A stretch of DNA of 64,000 nt from Euclidia mi (taxonomy: Eukaryota > Arthropoda > Insecta > Lepidoptera > Erebidae), in contig OX123200.2 of assembly GCA_944739405.2 (NCBI GenBank), forward strand, positions 7,394,761 to 7,458,760, given 5' to 3'. The notes under the pieces were generated by a model. It made no database searches, was not told where the DNA came from, and saw nothing but the letters and a program-made list of their open reading frames with translations. Positions 10,946 through 24,100 of the stretch are shown here, piece after piece. The translations under genes were made by a program, and so were the position numbers. Position 1 is the stretch's first letter. Each line of letters begins with the position of its first letter.

Positions 10946-11714
10946 CGAATGCGCGGCGTGGATTCTATTCCAATACCCTTCCTACGTAGCAGTCTGTAAG
11001 TCTAAATAAATAACGAATAGGTACAATATTATTATTATTTATATACATTCATTTGTCATATTAGCTTAGAGCCCGTGCCATGCATAGTTTAGTGCAGCTA
11101 GTAATTAAAACCATGGTATAATAATATACTTCGATTAAAACATTCATCTTATTTATACACACAGCGCCATCTAGCGAAGCTTAAGAATACCAACGGGTAG
11201 CAATAAAATAATAATATGACTGTTGTAAGAAGAGACACACACATTCTATCAAAATTCTTAATTTTCCAAATTATCTGAATTAGTCAAACAGACTTACAAG
11301 TAAATTAAATACAGTGAGCCTCAGATTATTAGAACAAAAGTTTCTTTTCAATTCTTGTTCTATAATCTGAGCTGTGAGCACTCCAAACGTGTTTCGTGAG
11401 ACGGTGTCTACCGACCGTAACTGCACAAGGGATTTAAAAATTTTATTGAAATTGTTCCGGCCGAGGAATAACTTGAAACAGATGAAAACGCACACTAGGG
11501 TCTCAGGGATGGTTCCCAACAAAGGGCTCAGCCTCCCATTATCCACCCCCGCCAAAGCTTCTGAGTTCCCATGACAAATGAATTTTAAATATTGATAATC
11601 ACGCCCTAACCTCACCAGGGTCAAAGCTCCACTAACCAAATCCAGGATCATCCACAGCTACTTTTATTGCAATCTTTTGAACTTTACTTCTCAACATTCA
11701 GGGCTATAAAAATA

Positions 11715-11932
11715 TGGGAGACCGGGTATGATTGTCACACGGGTTGGTTGTCACAGAGGTCATAATAGAATACTTATCGAGTGGTCGAATAAGTCCATTA
11801 AACGGCATGTCAGAGTACGCTGACATGAGGTACAAATGGATGTGCTACTCCCTCGCTCCTACCACGCCGTTATATTATCTGTTATGGCCTCTGTGACAAC
11901 CAACCAGTGTGACAACCATACCCGGTCTCCCC
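11715..11932. mobile_element. MITE with about 44-bp inverted repeats and TA target
   Basis: Arms starting TGGGAGACCGGGTATGATTG and, on the complement of the right end, GGGGAGACCGGGTATGGTTG, both continuing through GTTGGTTGTCACAGAGG. TA dinucleotides flank it at 11713-11714 and 11933-11934, as expected of Tc1/mariner-type insertion. No ORF. Confidence 0.75.
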
Positions 11933-12474
11933 TACCGGGCACTAAGTATGTGTTGATACAATAATAATTCTATCACTTGCTTATTTTGTATTAAGTATTA
12001 GTCTAGAAACACTAGAAAGAAATGTTGGTGAGGTTAAGGTGGTGGTTGATGCCCAAAGTTTATAAGTCTGAATTATTCCTCGGATAAAAAATTGGTTGCC
12101 TGTAAAGTCGGTATACGGGCGAAAGTTTTACGTGACAACGACTTTGAGTGGTAAAATAATTTTATTGTGAATATTCATTCGTATAGTAGGAAGAAGGATG
12201 AAAGACGCGTGCCTTTCACTTTTTATATCTGTCTCTCTCGCTCTTAGGCGGGACGCGTGCCTCTCACTCGCTCTCATTGTGAGCGCATAACGTGAGCGGA
12301 GCGTAACGCAGTTTCTTGAAGTGTCACCCGGCAAACCAATTTATAAGACGTTGTCACGTCAAAATATTACGCTCTTAGCTTTTACAAAATAGGTGTGTAC
12401 CGCCATCTATCGGGTAACATAGTGAAGCTTTATTGTCTACATGGCAGTCAGACAGGCCGTTCAACTCGTTCTTT

Positions 12475-12690
12475 CATCATCAGCCTTAAACAGTCCACTG
12501 GCGGACTAGGCCTCTCCTTTGAAAGGAGGAATTGGCCTACTATGCCACGCTGGCCCAACGGGTTGGTATAGGGTTTGCATCAAGTTTTCCTTCTCTTACA
12601 GTGGTGTTCTCTGCATAATATGCTCCCTGTCGGCTCTTACGACACCCATGGGATGATATGGGGTGGTGAAATTCCGTATTCTTAATCCGT
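12475..12690 (-). repeat. Retroposon 3' region, copy of 7690-8035 family
   Basis: Minus-strand copy containing GGCCAATTCCTCCTTTCAAA (complement at about 12525) and the GACGGATTAAGAATACGGAA block. It supplies an uninterrupted version of the site that is interrupted at 54761. Confidence 0.7.
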
Positions 12691-13089
12691 CACCACACTA
12701 TATCTACAATGTACAAATAAATAGGTATGTCAGATTCGCTTTTCGACTGAACGGATTTTTGTTAAAATTTGTCAAGAAGGTAGAGTTGAGCTATCTCCTT
12801 TATTGTTTGATTTGCATTTATTTTCACATTTTCAGAAAATACATTTGTTCTGTGTCTATAATATGGGGTATTTAACCATATAACCAATGTTTTCATTATT
12901 AATTTAGCAGTCGGTTTAATATTTTTTAAGGTCTAGCTTGCCAATATACACTGGTGGATTCGGAATTGATTGATATCTGATGGAATATTTTATGCGAATG
13001 ATAGTGCTGTATGGAACCATTATTATCAGAAGATTTAATAAATATGTACTTACTTACAGCTTAATGTTTTATATATATAAATTTTTTTT

Positions 13090-13310
13090 TGTTTTAAAAA
13101 AGACAACTCCCGCATTAGGACTTAATCCTGTGTCGCGGAGGACTTTACAAACATACAAGTAACGGACACAATGAACACCCAGACTCGAAATAACAATTTA
13201 TGAGTCACACAAAGTGTTGTCTCGTGTGGGGATCGAACCCACAACACTTCGGCGCAGTGTCAAGCAGTGAGGCGGCCACTTAAACCACTACGCCAACCGT
13301 GCAGTACCAT
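13090..13310 (-). repeat. tRNA-derived SINE, second family
   Basis: On the minus strand: ACTGCACGGTTGGCGTAGTG (box A region), GTGGGTTCGATCCCCACACG (box B), then GGGTGTTCATTGTGTCCGTT and a tail GGGAGTTGTCTTTTTT. A near full-length sister is at 42560-42785. Diverged copies: 15118-15300 (plus), 28890-28990, 53850-53920 (plus, tail only) and 55110-55290. Pol III promoter boxes identify it as a SINE. Confidence 0.8.
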
Positions 13311-14689
13311 AGAAGGCAGTGAGACCTTCTCATACGCGTAAACAACAATTTAATTGGATCCAAACTTAACCAGAACCTTTAAAAACTATGGCAATTACGT
13401 AAATATCAAAAATACTTTAAAAATTTACACTTTTTTTCACGATCGAAAATTGATAGTGGAAGCTCGCCACAAATGCGTCCTCAGACGAGAATCGAACCCA
13501 CCTCTGGTTTAGTCGTTACTTTCCACTATACTGCTTACCGAACACAGTAATTAATAAAAACACGATGATTCTTCGCAATAAAAAATCAATTACAGTAGCG
13601 GGTTCTTTAAGACTATAATTTCGAGCGTTGCAAGTCACATGTCTTCTCCGTAATGTGCTTATAGCGTGTGTGGACTAGTTATTTAGGAGAAATGCACTGA
13701 CATACAATATAACTCGAAATCTTACCACAATAATTAGTATGTTGGAAGCATAACTTATACACACTTCTCAGGCGATGCATAGTATTTTAGTGCTAGACAA
13801 AATGTCGTGTAGGTTGCGACTAATTACTAGATATACCTTTAATTGGCAAATCATGGAGCTTCTTTATATTTTTACATCTCTCATGTTCGGTAAGTAGGTT
13901 CTTATTACCTCCAAATGGGGCTTGTAGGTGACTAATTAGCGCTCTAGAGTAATAATGTAGCTAGAAAAGCCCTAGGGCGGTAAGTAATTTAAAAAAAAAA
14001 CACTTCTTTCTTTCAAAAAGTTCGCATATATCTAACCATCATACTGGCAAAAGACATCATGCATTCAGCCCAATGACCAAAGAGGTCGCTTTGCTATTCA
14101 GCCTTTTCTTCGTGTGAGTATAATAGTCACCAATTTTAAATAACGGCGAAGCTCAATTTCGTTCTTTAAAAAAAATAAAAAAGTTCTTTTACTTGATTCT
14201 TTTTAATGAAAAAAGGCGGGAACAGAAAACTTTTACTTTAAATAATGTTTGTTTTTGTTTTTTTTTTATAATTACGTGTTAATTAGTTTTTCCTAATTAG
14301 CACGTAATGAGTGATGAGTTCTTCAAGTGATGAAGATATAAGCTGTACTCCCGATTTAATGAAAATGGAAGCTGAAGTAGCAATTAACAATATTTTATTC
14401 TTGTAGGTAATGCCGGTTTTTTTCTACTTACCTCACATTCGAGATGTAAAGCAGAATACTTAACTCGGGTGTAAGCACCAATTGCACCCTCGAACTATAG
14501 GCGCCCTCGCTGCGCTCGTGCGCCTAAATATCTCGGGCTGCACTTGATGCTTTACAGCCCTTGGCTACTAATCTACTATTATGATGTACTCGTTTAACAC
14601 CATGTGTTTATGTAAAGGGACATAATCACGCCATTTGAACGACAGAGTAAAGAATTGTGTGATAGTTACTCTTATCAGTGATGTGGGGT

Positions 14690-15035
14690 AAAAGAAGATG
14701 TAGTGACAACTATTGAGAAAGGTATGCTAAGATGGTTTGGATACATGGAGAGGATGGATGACGAAAGACTGACCAAGAAGTTATATAAGTCAAGTGTGAA
14801 TATGACAGGAGGAAGGGGAAGACCTAGACGGACGTTCTCTGACCTGATTGGAGACATCCTAAATAAAGGACAGGTTAGAAGTACCCTTAACCGAAGAGCA
14901 TGCATGAGAAATTTGATGGGAGTGAAAGAAGCAAGAGAGATATGTCAGAATCGTTGCAAATGGCGTTCCGTAGTCTCTGCCTACCTCTCCGGGAAACAGG
15001 CGTGAGTCTATGTATGTAAGTATGTATGTTTTAAT
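14690..15035 (+). mobile_element. Non-LTR retrotransposon, C-terminal end and 3' tail
   Basis: ORF 14703-15005 reads MTTIEKGMLRWFGYMERMDD and later TGGRGRPRRTFSDL, ACMRNLMGVKEAREICQNRC, ending KWRSVVSAYLSGKQA. This matches the last part of the LINE on the minus strand at 61825-62460, which also keeps the reverse-transcriptase-proximal part. The 3' end CTCTGCCTACCTCTCCGGGA, then ACAGGCGTGAGTC and a TATG-rich tail, equals the tail of the SINE at 7361. It is 5'-truncated. Confidence 0.75.
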
Positions 15036-15117
15036 TTTATTTTCAGAAGTTGTACCGAAGCCACGGTTGGTGTTACCCATGCTAAAACACGTCAGGAGAA
15101 ATAGAACTGCTTAGCTT

Positions 15118-15300
15118 CGGTTGACTCTAAGCAATAGCCTCGCCGCTTGGTACAGTGCTGCGTGTCCTGGGTTCGATTCCCACACGAGAAAACACTTTGG
15201 GTGATCTACAAATTGTTGTCTCTAGTCTGGGTGTTCTTTGTGTCCATTGATTGAATGTATTTAAAGTCCTCGCTATACAGGATATATACCTAAAGCAGGA
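15118..15300 (+). repeat. tRNA-derived SINE copy, second family
   Basis: GCAATAGCCTCGCCGCTTGG, then box B CTGGGTTCGATTCCCACACG and GGGTGTTCTTTGTGTCCATT. Diverged relative of the 13090-13310 element in the other orientation. Confidence 0.65.
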
Positions 15301-15985
15301 GTAGTATTTAATAATATATATTAGAAAGTATATTTTTCTTTATTTTCCAATAATTACGTCATGGAACTGTTTACATAACTAAGTATTAAAACTCTTGTCT
15401 AAATCGCGCAGGTTTGACGCTAATAATCATCTTGCCAATCGAATCTATGACCTCAGATTCCAAATCCGATACTTATACGTCACCAATGGCAAAAATATTT
15501 CTAGCGAATATAATAAAATTGTGTGCATTGTGTATTTTATAGTCACAATTAAACAACAGTACGAAACCAGCCCGACCCGTTCTGAGAACGTCTGTAGGAC
15601 GAATGCCTGGCATTATTTCTAGAAGCACATAAAAACTGTAGAGGTCAGGCCCACTACCTATGTTGTGTACGGATGCCGATTTTAAGGTTGTATACCTAGT
15701 CGAAAATAATATTGTTTTTTATAAAATTTTGCTAGGTTTTGCTCTCAGCTTCGCATGCGGATGAAAGATAACTTTATAAAAACGTAATACTTAGAATATA
15801 TTTTAATCAGTCGTATACTTGCGGGTTACCTATAAATAGGTCTTTGAAAATGACATAGAGGATTTTAAAATCATTGTTTCTCAAAGTCAATCGATTGACT
15901 TTGACGCTTCTAAAGTCGTACATTGACTGCCCAGCATCTAACTTTTAAAGTAACACAGTGTCAAATCTGAACAAAATATACCTTC

Positions 15986-16940
15986 TAGGGGACATTGGGT
16001 AACAGTGGATCACGGGGTACAGTGGATAATTCACTAAAACTCAGTAGGTATATGTTGTTACGCTTAGGAACACAATCAAACTTGTTCTTGTCGCTTGTCC
16101 ATCCCCCTCCCTAACGTCGCGATGCTATAATCCACTCAGTAGGTAAGTAACAAAAGTATTTTTCACGTGGTTTTAAAATTTGTTATTGCGTGAGTGAATA
16201 AGAAATCTTAATGTTTTTATTGTGTCGTAGGCTTGTTATATCCTAAGTCATGTATGTAAACTGCGTATTTTTTTATTTGCGATAGGTAGTTCTTTTTATG
16301 ATATTTTATTCCATAACCGCCGTTGGGTCACAATGAATCATTTCGTTTTGGGTCACAGTGAACTACTAATCCGCTGTGACTCGCAGAACTGAAATTCATT
16401 TGTAATTTATTTTTAGGGAAAATGCACTGCAATTGGATTAGAATATGCATTTTAATCATGGTGCAGTTCATAAAATATTTACGGATGACCAAGAAAATAA
16501 TATAGTCGATTATATTGTTTAGTGGAGTCAAATGTTCTATGAACTTACTATTGCAAATGTTCGACGTCTAATTTATGAAGTACCGATGTCGAATAAAATA
16601 AAAGTACCAGATAAATGGCATGGAAGTAAGGTATTGAGTATCTGTGTAACTTTAGAAAAAAATTTATAATGGAATTTCTTTACGCACTCTCAGTTGATTC
16701 ACTGTCACCCATGCAATGATCCAAGTGACCCATTCCCGGGACACACTGGATCATTTCCCACTTTTGAATAAAGTTGTTGTATCTTGTAACTTTATATACT
16801 GAAAGCCTTCAATTGACTCTTCCTAAAAATATTAATTACTAATACTGTGATTTAATTTCAGAGATTAATAATTCAAGAATAAACTTTCCAGTTGCACTGT
16901 TTGAAAAAAAAACCGATCCACTGTTACCCACTCTCCCCCA
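15986..16940. mobile_element. About 955-bp inverted-repeat element built of GGGTAACAGTGGAT-like motifs
   Basis: The left end GGGGACATTGGGTAACAGTG and the complement of the right end (GGGGGAGAGTGGGTAACAGT) form imperfect terminal inverted repeats continuing through GGATC. Variants of the motif recur internally: GGGGTACAGTGGAT at about 16015, GGGTCACAATGAATC at 16325, GGGTCACAGTGAAC at 16350 and CAAGTGACCCATTCCCGGGA at 16720. No transposase is visible. Confidence 0.6.
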
Positions 16941-17519
16941 CGTAGATCTTAGTCTTAGGTTAGCCTTAGGTTTGTACGATATGTAGTCGGCAGGTTTTGA
17001 GATAATAGCACATGTTCGAAAACCGCACATTTAATTTTGTTATTTTATATTTGTTAAGTTATTTTTGGTAGCGAAATACTGATGGTGGTATTTGGTTGGA
17101 TGAAGATAATGGATGTGTCTATTAAATAGAAACCTCTTCTACGGAAGCCTTCATCCCCTTAATTTAATTATATAATTACGGATCCGTAAGCAAAATATTT
17201 AGGAAAAACCATTAATCGCAATGTTGAACAACAGAAAATTAACTATGTAACTAAGCAGGCAATATAGGCACTTTCGCTTTCATAAAGAACTTTTATATTG
17301 ATTAAACAAATTAAATATTTTAAAAAGTTTTTTTTTTTAAATATATTATTATACTTACCTACTTGTTTTTTTTTTCATTTCTTCCTTCAAATATCACTGT
17401 GCCCAAACACTGCCAACGAATTCAAATAAGTACGTAATTAATGTAAACAACAAATTTAGGTACGTGTATTACTTATATTGCATATTTACTTAGCAATTAT
17501 TGCATATTTTATAACGCAT

Positions 17520-17600
17520 ATAGGCAATGATAGCCTAGTGGAGATTCCAACAGACTACCGTGCAGAGGTTATCAAATCCGTGATAATATCTTGAATGGAA
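17520..17600 (+). repeat. SINE head fragment (third tRNA-like family)
   Basis: GGCAATGATAGCCTAGTGGA followed by GACTACCGTGCAGAGGTTAT matches heads at 29752 and 30945 and complements at 30280-30360 and 40395-40530. The GATAGCCTAGTGG segment resembles a box A. Confidence 0.5.
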
Positions 17601-18145
17601 CCGGAATAACGCTAGAACCGGGATAACATTATGTATATCATTATCATATTAGTTTATCATAACATGCTGTATAACAGATTAAAGTAAGTAATGTATAGGC
17701 TAAAAGTAACATAATTGGACGTCTTATAAAGCATTTAAAGCTGCATAAACAACTTGTTACATAAACAGAACGCACCTTTATGTTCTTGATTTAAAACAAA
17801 AAATGCTCTTTAAAATAAATTTTAGAGATTTGAATTTTCGCGCTAAATGTAGTTTTACCGCACATAATAATCGCAAGAAAGGGACAGGAATAGTAAAGAA
17901 GACCGAGTCACCGAGTGTGTTTACAATGGCTTTAGCGCCAAGCCATTCCAATGGCGCGATCGATTTCCCGCCAAACGATGCTGTGTCCGACCAATCGCAC
18001 TCCACAGCGCAGTTCATTGTCTTGTCTATGGCCTTGACGTAGCCACGAACGTTTCCAGTGACGCGGTGACGCTAGCGAGCCAAGCCAACGAAGATTTATC
18101 GCGTGTTCTTTGCCTCTATAATTTGATAAATTCATATTTACCATC

Positions 18146-21100
18146 ATGGTTTTAACAAAATGGACGCCTAAGATGACTAAAAAGTTTATATCAATTTATA
18201 AAGAACATGAGTGCCTTTGGAAAGTAGATGATCCCCAATATCGTGACAAGGATGCCCGGGATGATGCTTTGAACCACATGTGGCGGCGAATGAATTTGCC
18301 AGGCTTAGAGGTAAAAGATGTTAAGAAAAAAATCAAATATTTACGAGCTACATACATGGTTGAAGTTAACAAAATTGAGAATTCTCCAGGTAAGAAATAC
18401 AAGCCATGCCTGACCTGGTTTTATGAGATGGATTCGTTCGTGAGGGCGCAAATTAGAAAAAGTGGCGGTAATCGATGGGTAAGTACATATTTATGTTACA
18501 AATTTACAATACGTAAATAGACATAGATACATGGACGGCGCTTGTGTTCATAGAGACGAAGAGAGTAGTTGACGCCTCTTTTTGCTGTATGATTTTCAGA
18601 ATTCTGGAAAGAAACAAAACCATCTTGTTAGGGATGCAATTCCCTTCCTGGGCTAGTTTTTGGCCATAATTATTTATTTTGCAAATAACAAACAAAATAA
18701 TTTGAATATGACAATTATGACACTATTGACATTTACTAAGAGTCAAAAAAGTGTTGCCATTTTGTCAGTTTTAAAATGATATTGATGAATCGATATAGAT
18801 TTCGGAATTTGGTTCAAAATCGAACTTATTGGCACTTAGTTAATGACGTATATACCATTAAAAATACTCACATCAAAAATGTTTAAGGACCAAGTAAAGA
18901 TTTGCTAACCAAACATTTTTTAGAGTAGAGAAAATGTGAAATCGATTAACAAGAAGTTATAATAGATTTAATATTATGATTTCTTTAGTGGCAACTTTTG
19001 ATTTATTACGTTTTATATAATTTGGTTCAAAATCGAACTTATTGGTAGTTAATGGCATATATAACTTTAAAAATACTCACATCTAAAATGTTTAAGGAGC
19101 AAGTAAAGATTTACTAGTCACCAAAAATTTTTTAGAGTAGAGAAAATGTGAAATCGATTAACAAGAAGTTATAATCGATTTAATATTATGATTTCTGTAG
19201 TGGCAACTTCTGATTTATTACGTTTTTGCTATTTAGACTTTAACACATCTTTTAAACCAAGAAACATTGAATAAGTTTCCAGGCACACTTTTAGTAATGC
19301 CTAAAAATTAAGTTATAAATAAAAAGTATTATTCAACAACAAATTAAAACTATTGTGCTGTTCACGCTGTTCATGAGTTTCAAACTAGGCCAGAAATGGC
19401 CATTGTTCTTTTTCTAATTAGGTACAAAATCGATGCAACTACCCTGCCAATTTGTTCTATTGATGTCCTATGCACTCATGGATAGGAAGGTATTTCGCGA
19501 TTTGCACGCGCGCACTTTTATTTTCAGTTTAAAAAATGTGTCCACTTAAAAAAAATAGTTTCCCCGGTAATAATTTTTGCTTAGTATGACTTGGCACGAT
19601 GTCCAAAACGTGTAGACTTCGGCTTGGTGATGGGTCTTGTAACACTCTGTATATAATATCTGTGGAGGATAAGGGTGTGGTGTTCCTCCAACTAGAGGGA
19701 GACGCCTCTCACCAGGCTGGGTGGTAGTGCCTGGTGGCCTGCAGGCTGACGGACATACCTACTTTAGAACTTGTATATATGCGTCTCGGTGCGCGAAAGT
19801 TGCTTGCGTGGTTCAGGATTACTTGAATATTGGACGCGTTGTTAGGTGGCGTAGGGTCGTGGTAGTGGTGTCGACTTTGTCTGTTAGACGGCTACCGTGT
19901 TATGTAGCAAGTCGCTACGTGTCAATGTTTAGATAGGTAGCACGTCAAAAGTAAGACTAGTAAGCAGTGGCGTAGCTAGCCTGGGTGGCACCCGGGGCGG
20001 TAGTTGGCGAATGACCTTTTTTTTTTTTTAGTCGATATCTAACAATTCCTGTCTAACTCTCGTAGTGCTGAGCTAATGCCTATGTTGTATTATAGTTTTT
20101 GTACATTGTTCTTAAAGTTAAGTTTGGGTGTCACCCCTTTTTTTGGATGGGTGGCACCCCAAAAAGGGTGGCACCCGGGGCGGACCGCCCCCGCCGCCCC
20201 CCCCCCCCCTTCCTACGCCACTGCTAGTAAGTTTACTTAATTAAGAAAGTAAAACTCTGTTTAGCTCTGTCTGTTTCTTACCAATAAGGTAGATTAGGTA
20301 AATTATATAACACAACATGTTATAATACGTGTTACTATAACAAGTTAGGTACTTATTTAATTTGAGGGCACGGTTGTGAACCCAAAAAACGAAGGGCAGT
20401 GCTTACCTATATTTCCTTGGAGTGTCTCTGTTTGTTTAATCCTCGTAACTTTGGTTGCCGATATACCACATACATAGTTCAAATTCTCGGGATATGACGT
20501 GATGTATGATGAGTTGTTAAACATACTAAGTTTCAATTGCATAGGTCTGATACATTAGATTTGATTGATGTCAAAAACACACCGATTTCGTCACTGACAT
20601 ATTGATTATCATCACAATGTTAGGGTACCTACTTTCAGTGCAAAAATATGAAATGTGGTAGGTATGTAAATTAAGTTTAGTATACAAATAAAAAACCTGT
20701 GTTGTTGTTGGCTTTGCCAACCCACCCCCAAATGTCTTCGCTGCGCCACCGTCACCAAGGCGAAACGCCTACAATGAACATGTTTGAACATCATTATCAT
20801 GATATCAGCCGAAAAACGTCCACTGCTGGACATAAACTTCCCCCAAGGCTCTCCATTGGACCGATCCTGAGCCATAACATGTTATATAACACAAGTTAAA
20901 CAACATGTTATCTGTACACATCTTTACAAAAACAACAACACTAAGCATGCGGGGCGCAGGCGAGCGGCGAGGCCAACATGGGTGGAAGCATAGACTTATA
21001 GCGTTATAATTCTATGGGTGGAAGTACTAGCATACGTAGTGTTTAAATAACCATTCACGAGAACGTACGTGTTGATACTGTTGTTATAAAACATCATACA

Positions 21101-24100
21101 TGGAGTGGATCAAATCTAATACTACTCTACTGATCAACCACTTTAAAGAGAAGAGAGAACTGTGGGATACAACAAATGTAGGTACCTACATTTTAGGAAT
21201 CGCAGTAAGAAACATGGTGCTTGGGTGGATTTGGCTATCAAGTTTAATAGAGACAGGGAATACTATCGGAAAGAAGATGCGAATATTAATTGGACAGTTT
21301 CAAAGAGAGTTAAAGAAGTATGGATCGGAGGCAGGGGCGGAAGAAATTTGTTCGAAATGGTTCGGATTTGAGTTACTATTATCTTTAAAGGATAAACATA
21401 AGGTCCAGTCTACGCATGAGGCGCAGATTCCAGTGGTAAAAGAAATTGTTTTTATGATGTTTTTATTATTAGGTACCTAACTATGTATCTACCAGCTGAT
21501 ATTTTACTTATACTCAGTGGCGGAGCGTAGTACCATAGACGTGCTCCGTATGAAAATTTGCTTAGTCCGTTGAGCCCTTAAGAATTTTTCATATTTTTTG
21601 CATACCGTGTGTATTCGGGGAACTGGAAGCCCCAGAGAAGGGGGAAGAAGCATAATATGACGGTAGTTGCTTGCACTATTCGTATTTTTGTAAGTTGTCC
21701 GTCAAATTTTCAAAGCTAAATTAAGACCACTTCGTGACGTTCAATTGACTCATAAACCTACATCATATTTTATCACCAATAAGCTAAGGCACCCCTAGCT
21801 GATAATAACGGTTGGTCGAGACCGTCAGGGGGCGCATTTAGAAAACATAAGGCTTGTGTTCACTAAGAATAAATCGGTTTGATTGTAGTAATCTATAGAT
21901 TCATTATGATTTTAAGATGTCAATAAAGTTTATTATTTATTATAAAAAGGTAATATTAATGTTATTTTTAGGATTCTAAAATTAAAAATAATGTATTTAT
22001 TCTTGTGACAGTGAACAACAATCAGAGAGCATTACGTCAAACAGTACGTCCTCCATTCATGTTGTTGACGTTTAAGTAGTAAATACAACTAAAACGTCAA
22101 ACTTTCTACCTGTCAAATTGAATGTAACAAAATAAAAGTGGGTACAGATCGGTTCACGAAAGTTGACCACAAATGGCGGCCGTCGCGCATAATATGTACA
22201 TTCGTGCACCAATGGCGTGGCTCCATTCTTGACGCATTTAGGGAATGCGTCAAGAACGGAGCCACGCCATTGGCATTCCACCCGCGCCTCACCCCGCACT
22301 AGGGCATGAATATCGGAATATCGAATATCGAAAATATCGGAATATCGGACAAAATATTGTGCCAGAAAATATCGATATTAGATTTGTCAAAACCGGGATT
22401 TTCGATATTTACGACATTGCTTCAAGTAATCATTACCAATGAATTTCATTTATATTACTTTTTCAAAATCAATAACTCGAAGCGCGCTATTACCCGTGCA
22501 TGTAAATATTAAGAACAATAAATAATAATAAGTCTGCGGTATTGCGTTGAGTGCGTCTAGCGCGCCAAATATGGTAATATTGCGAGTATTCGTCGCTACC
22601 ATTTTGTCAGTAATTAACTACCGATATTGATCCGTAACTAGTAGTTTTTGTTATATAGTTTTATTTCATTTGATGATAGACATGCCTTCTTGATTTACCT
22701 ACCTGTTATAAAATAATTACCTAGCTGCCAAAATTCTTCTTCTTCGTGTCAATGGTTTCAGCTATATGAGACCCGCATAATATTCGTCTACTCTTACTGC
22801 GTTAGGAGTTGCCTCCCAGAGCTCAGACACAGTGCAGGTGCTCGGGCAAGAAGGGCATTTAAGCAAGTGGTGTGGTGTGGTTTTTTTCTACAAAAATTTT
22901 ACAAAAAAAAACCACACAAAAAAAGAAAATTGTGGCGAAGTCAATATACACTATCTACTATAACTCAAAAGACTAAGACGCTAATTGGCAGCTTGTTGCC
23001 ATAATGACACTTGGCATGTCTTGTCAACTGTCATAAACGGAGTTGAGTTAGCTGACAATGTCCTGACACTTCTGACATTTAAGTGATACGTGTCACCACG
23101 TGACTCGCCACGTGTATCTACACCAGAGATTGAGCAATTTAAACATAAAATGATTACTTTTGTAAATACAATAATTAAACTTAAACAATAATAACCGCAT
23201 AGCACTATACACCTACAAATGAGTGATTGAAGACTTTGGTCTTCAGGCATTGCGGTAGGGGCGAAGAGAAAACTCGTCGTAGCTTGCCAATCGACCCAAC
23301 TGGATCCTGCGGTCGATTTCTTTCTCGAAGTTGTTTCTACCAAGCTGAACTACTTGCACAAGGTAGACATACTCTTGAACAATTTCGAGCATCGATCCGT
23401 CGACATAAACCGGTCCCGGCACAATGAGTTCGTTGAACATAATCTTGGTTTTATCCAAGTTCATGCCGAGGCCGACCCGTTGAAAGGCTCCATTTAGGCT
23501 GTGCAGCATCTCGCTCAGCTCTTCCAGGCACTCTGTCACGATGACGATATCGTCGGAAAACCGAAGGTGGGATAATAGTATGTACTCGCCATTAATGTTT
23601 ATGCCCCGTCCAGTCCAGTCCAGCGTCTTAAAGACGTCTTCGAGTGCGTTGGTGAAGAGCTTAGGGGATATTACATCCTCCTGCCTCACCCCTCTTCGCA
23701 ACTCGATGGGGCTGATTTTACTCTCCTGGAGCTGGACGGTTATAGTGGCCGTGTCATACAAGTATCTCAACACCTCGATGTAGCTCCAATCGATGCGACA
23801 CCGCTGCAGAGCATCCAGAACCGCCCAGTTTTCGATGGAGTCGAAGGCTTTCGTGGTTTCGTTTCGTTACGCTCGCGCTCCTTGGTTTTCTGTACAATCT
23901 GCCGAACAGTATAGATGTGGTCTACCCGGCTTGTTCTGGTGGCTGGAAATCGTCGAGTTTTCTGGCGAGGCGGTTTGTTAGGACTCTCGAGAACAACTTG
24001 TAGACGTGGCTCAGGAGTGAAATGGGTCTATAGTTTTTCAGCAAGGTTTTGTCACCTTTTTTGAAAAACAGAACCACCGCACTCCCACTCCACGCCTGAT

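Noticed and set aside
17803..18042. Plus-strand 79-codon frame just before the MADF exon
   Set aside because: Probably promoter and leader sequence of the MADF-BESS gene; GC-rich by position, with no motif and no splice connection to the ATG at 18146.
20357..20542. Minus-strand open frame (MQLKLSMFNNSSYITSYPEN) with a donor-like GTAAGC, considered as an exon
   Set aside because: No acceptor or partner exon, no recognisable motif, and it overlaps only spacer DNA in the MADF-BESS intron.
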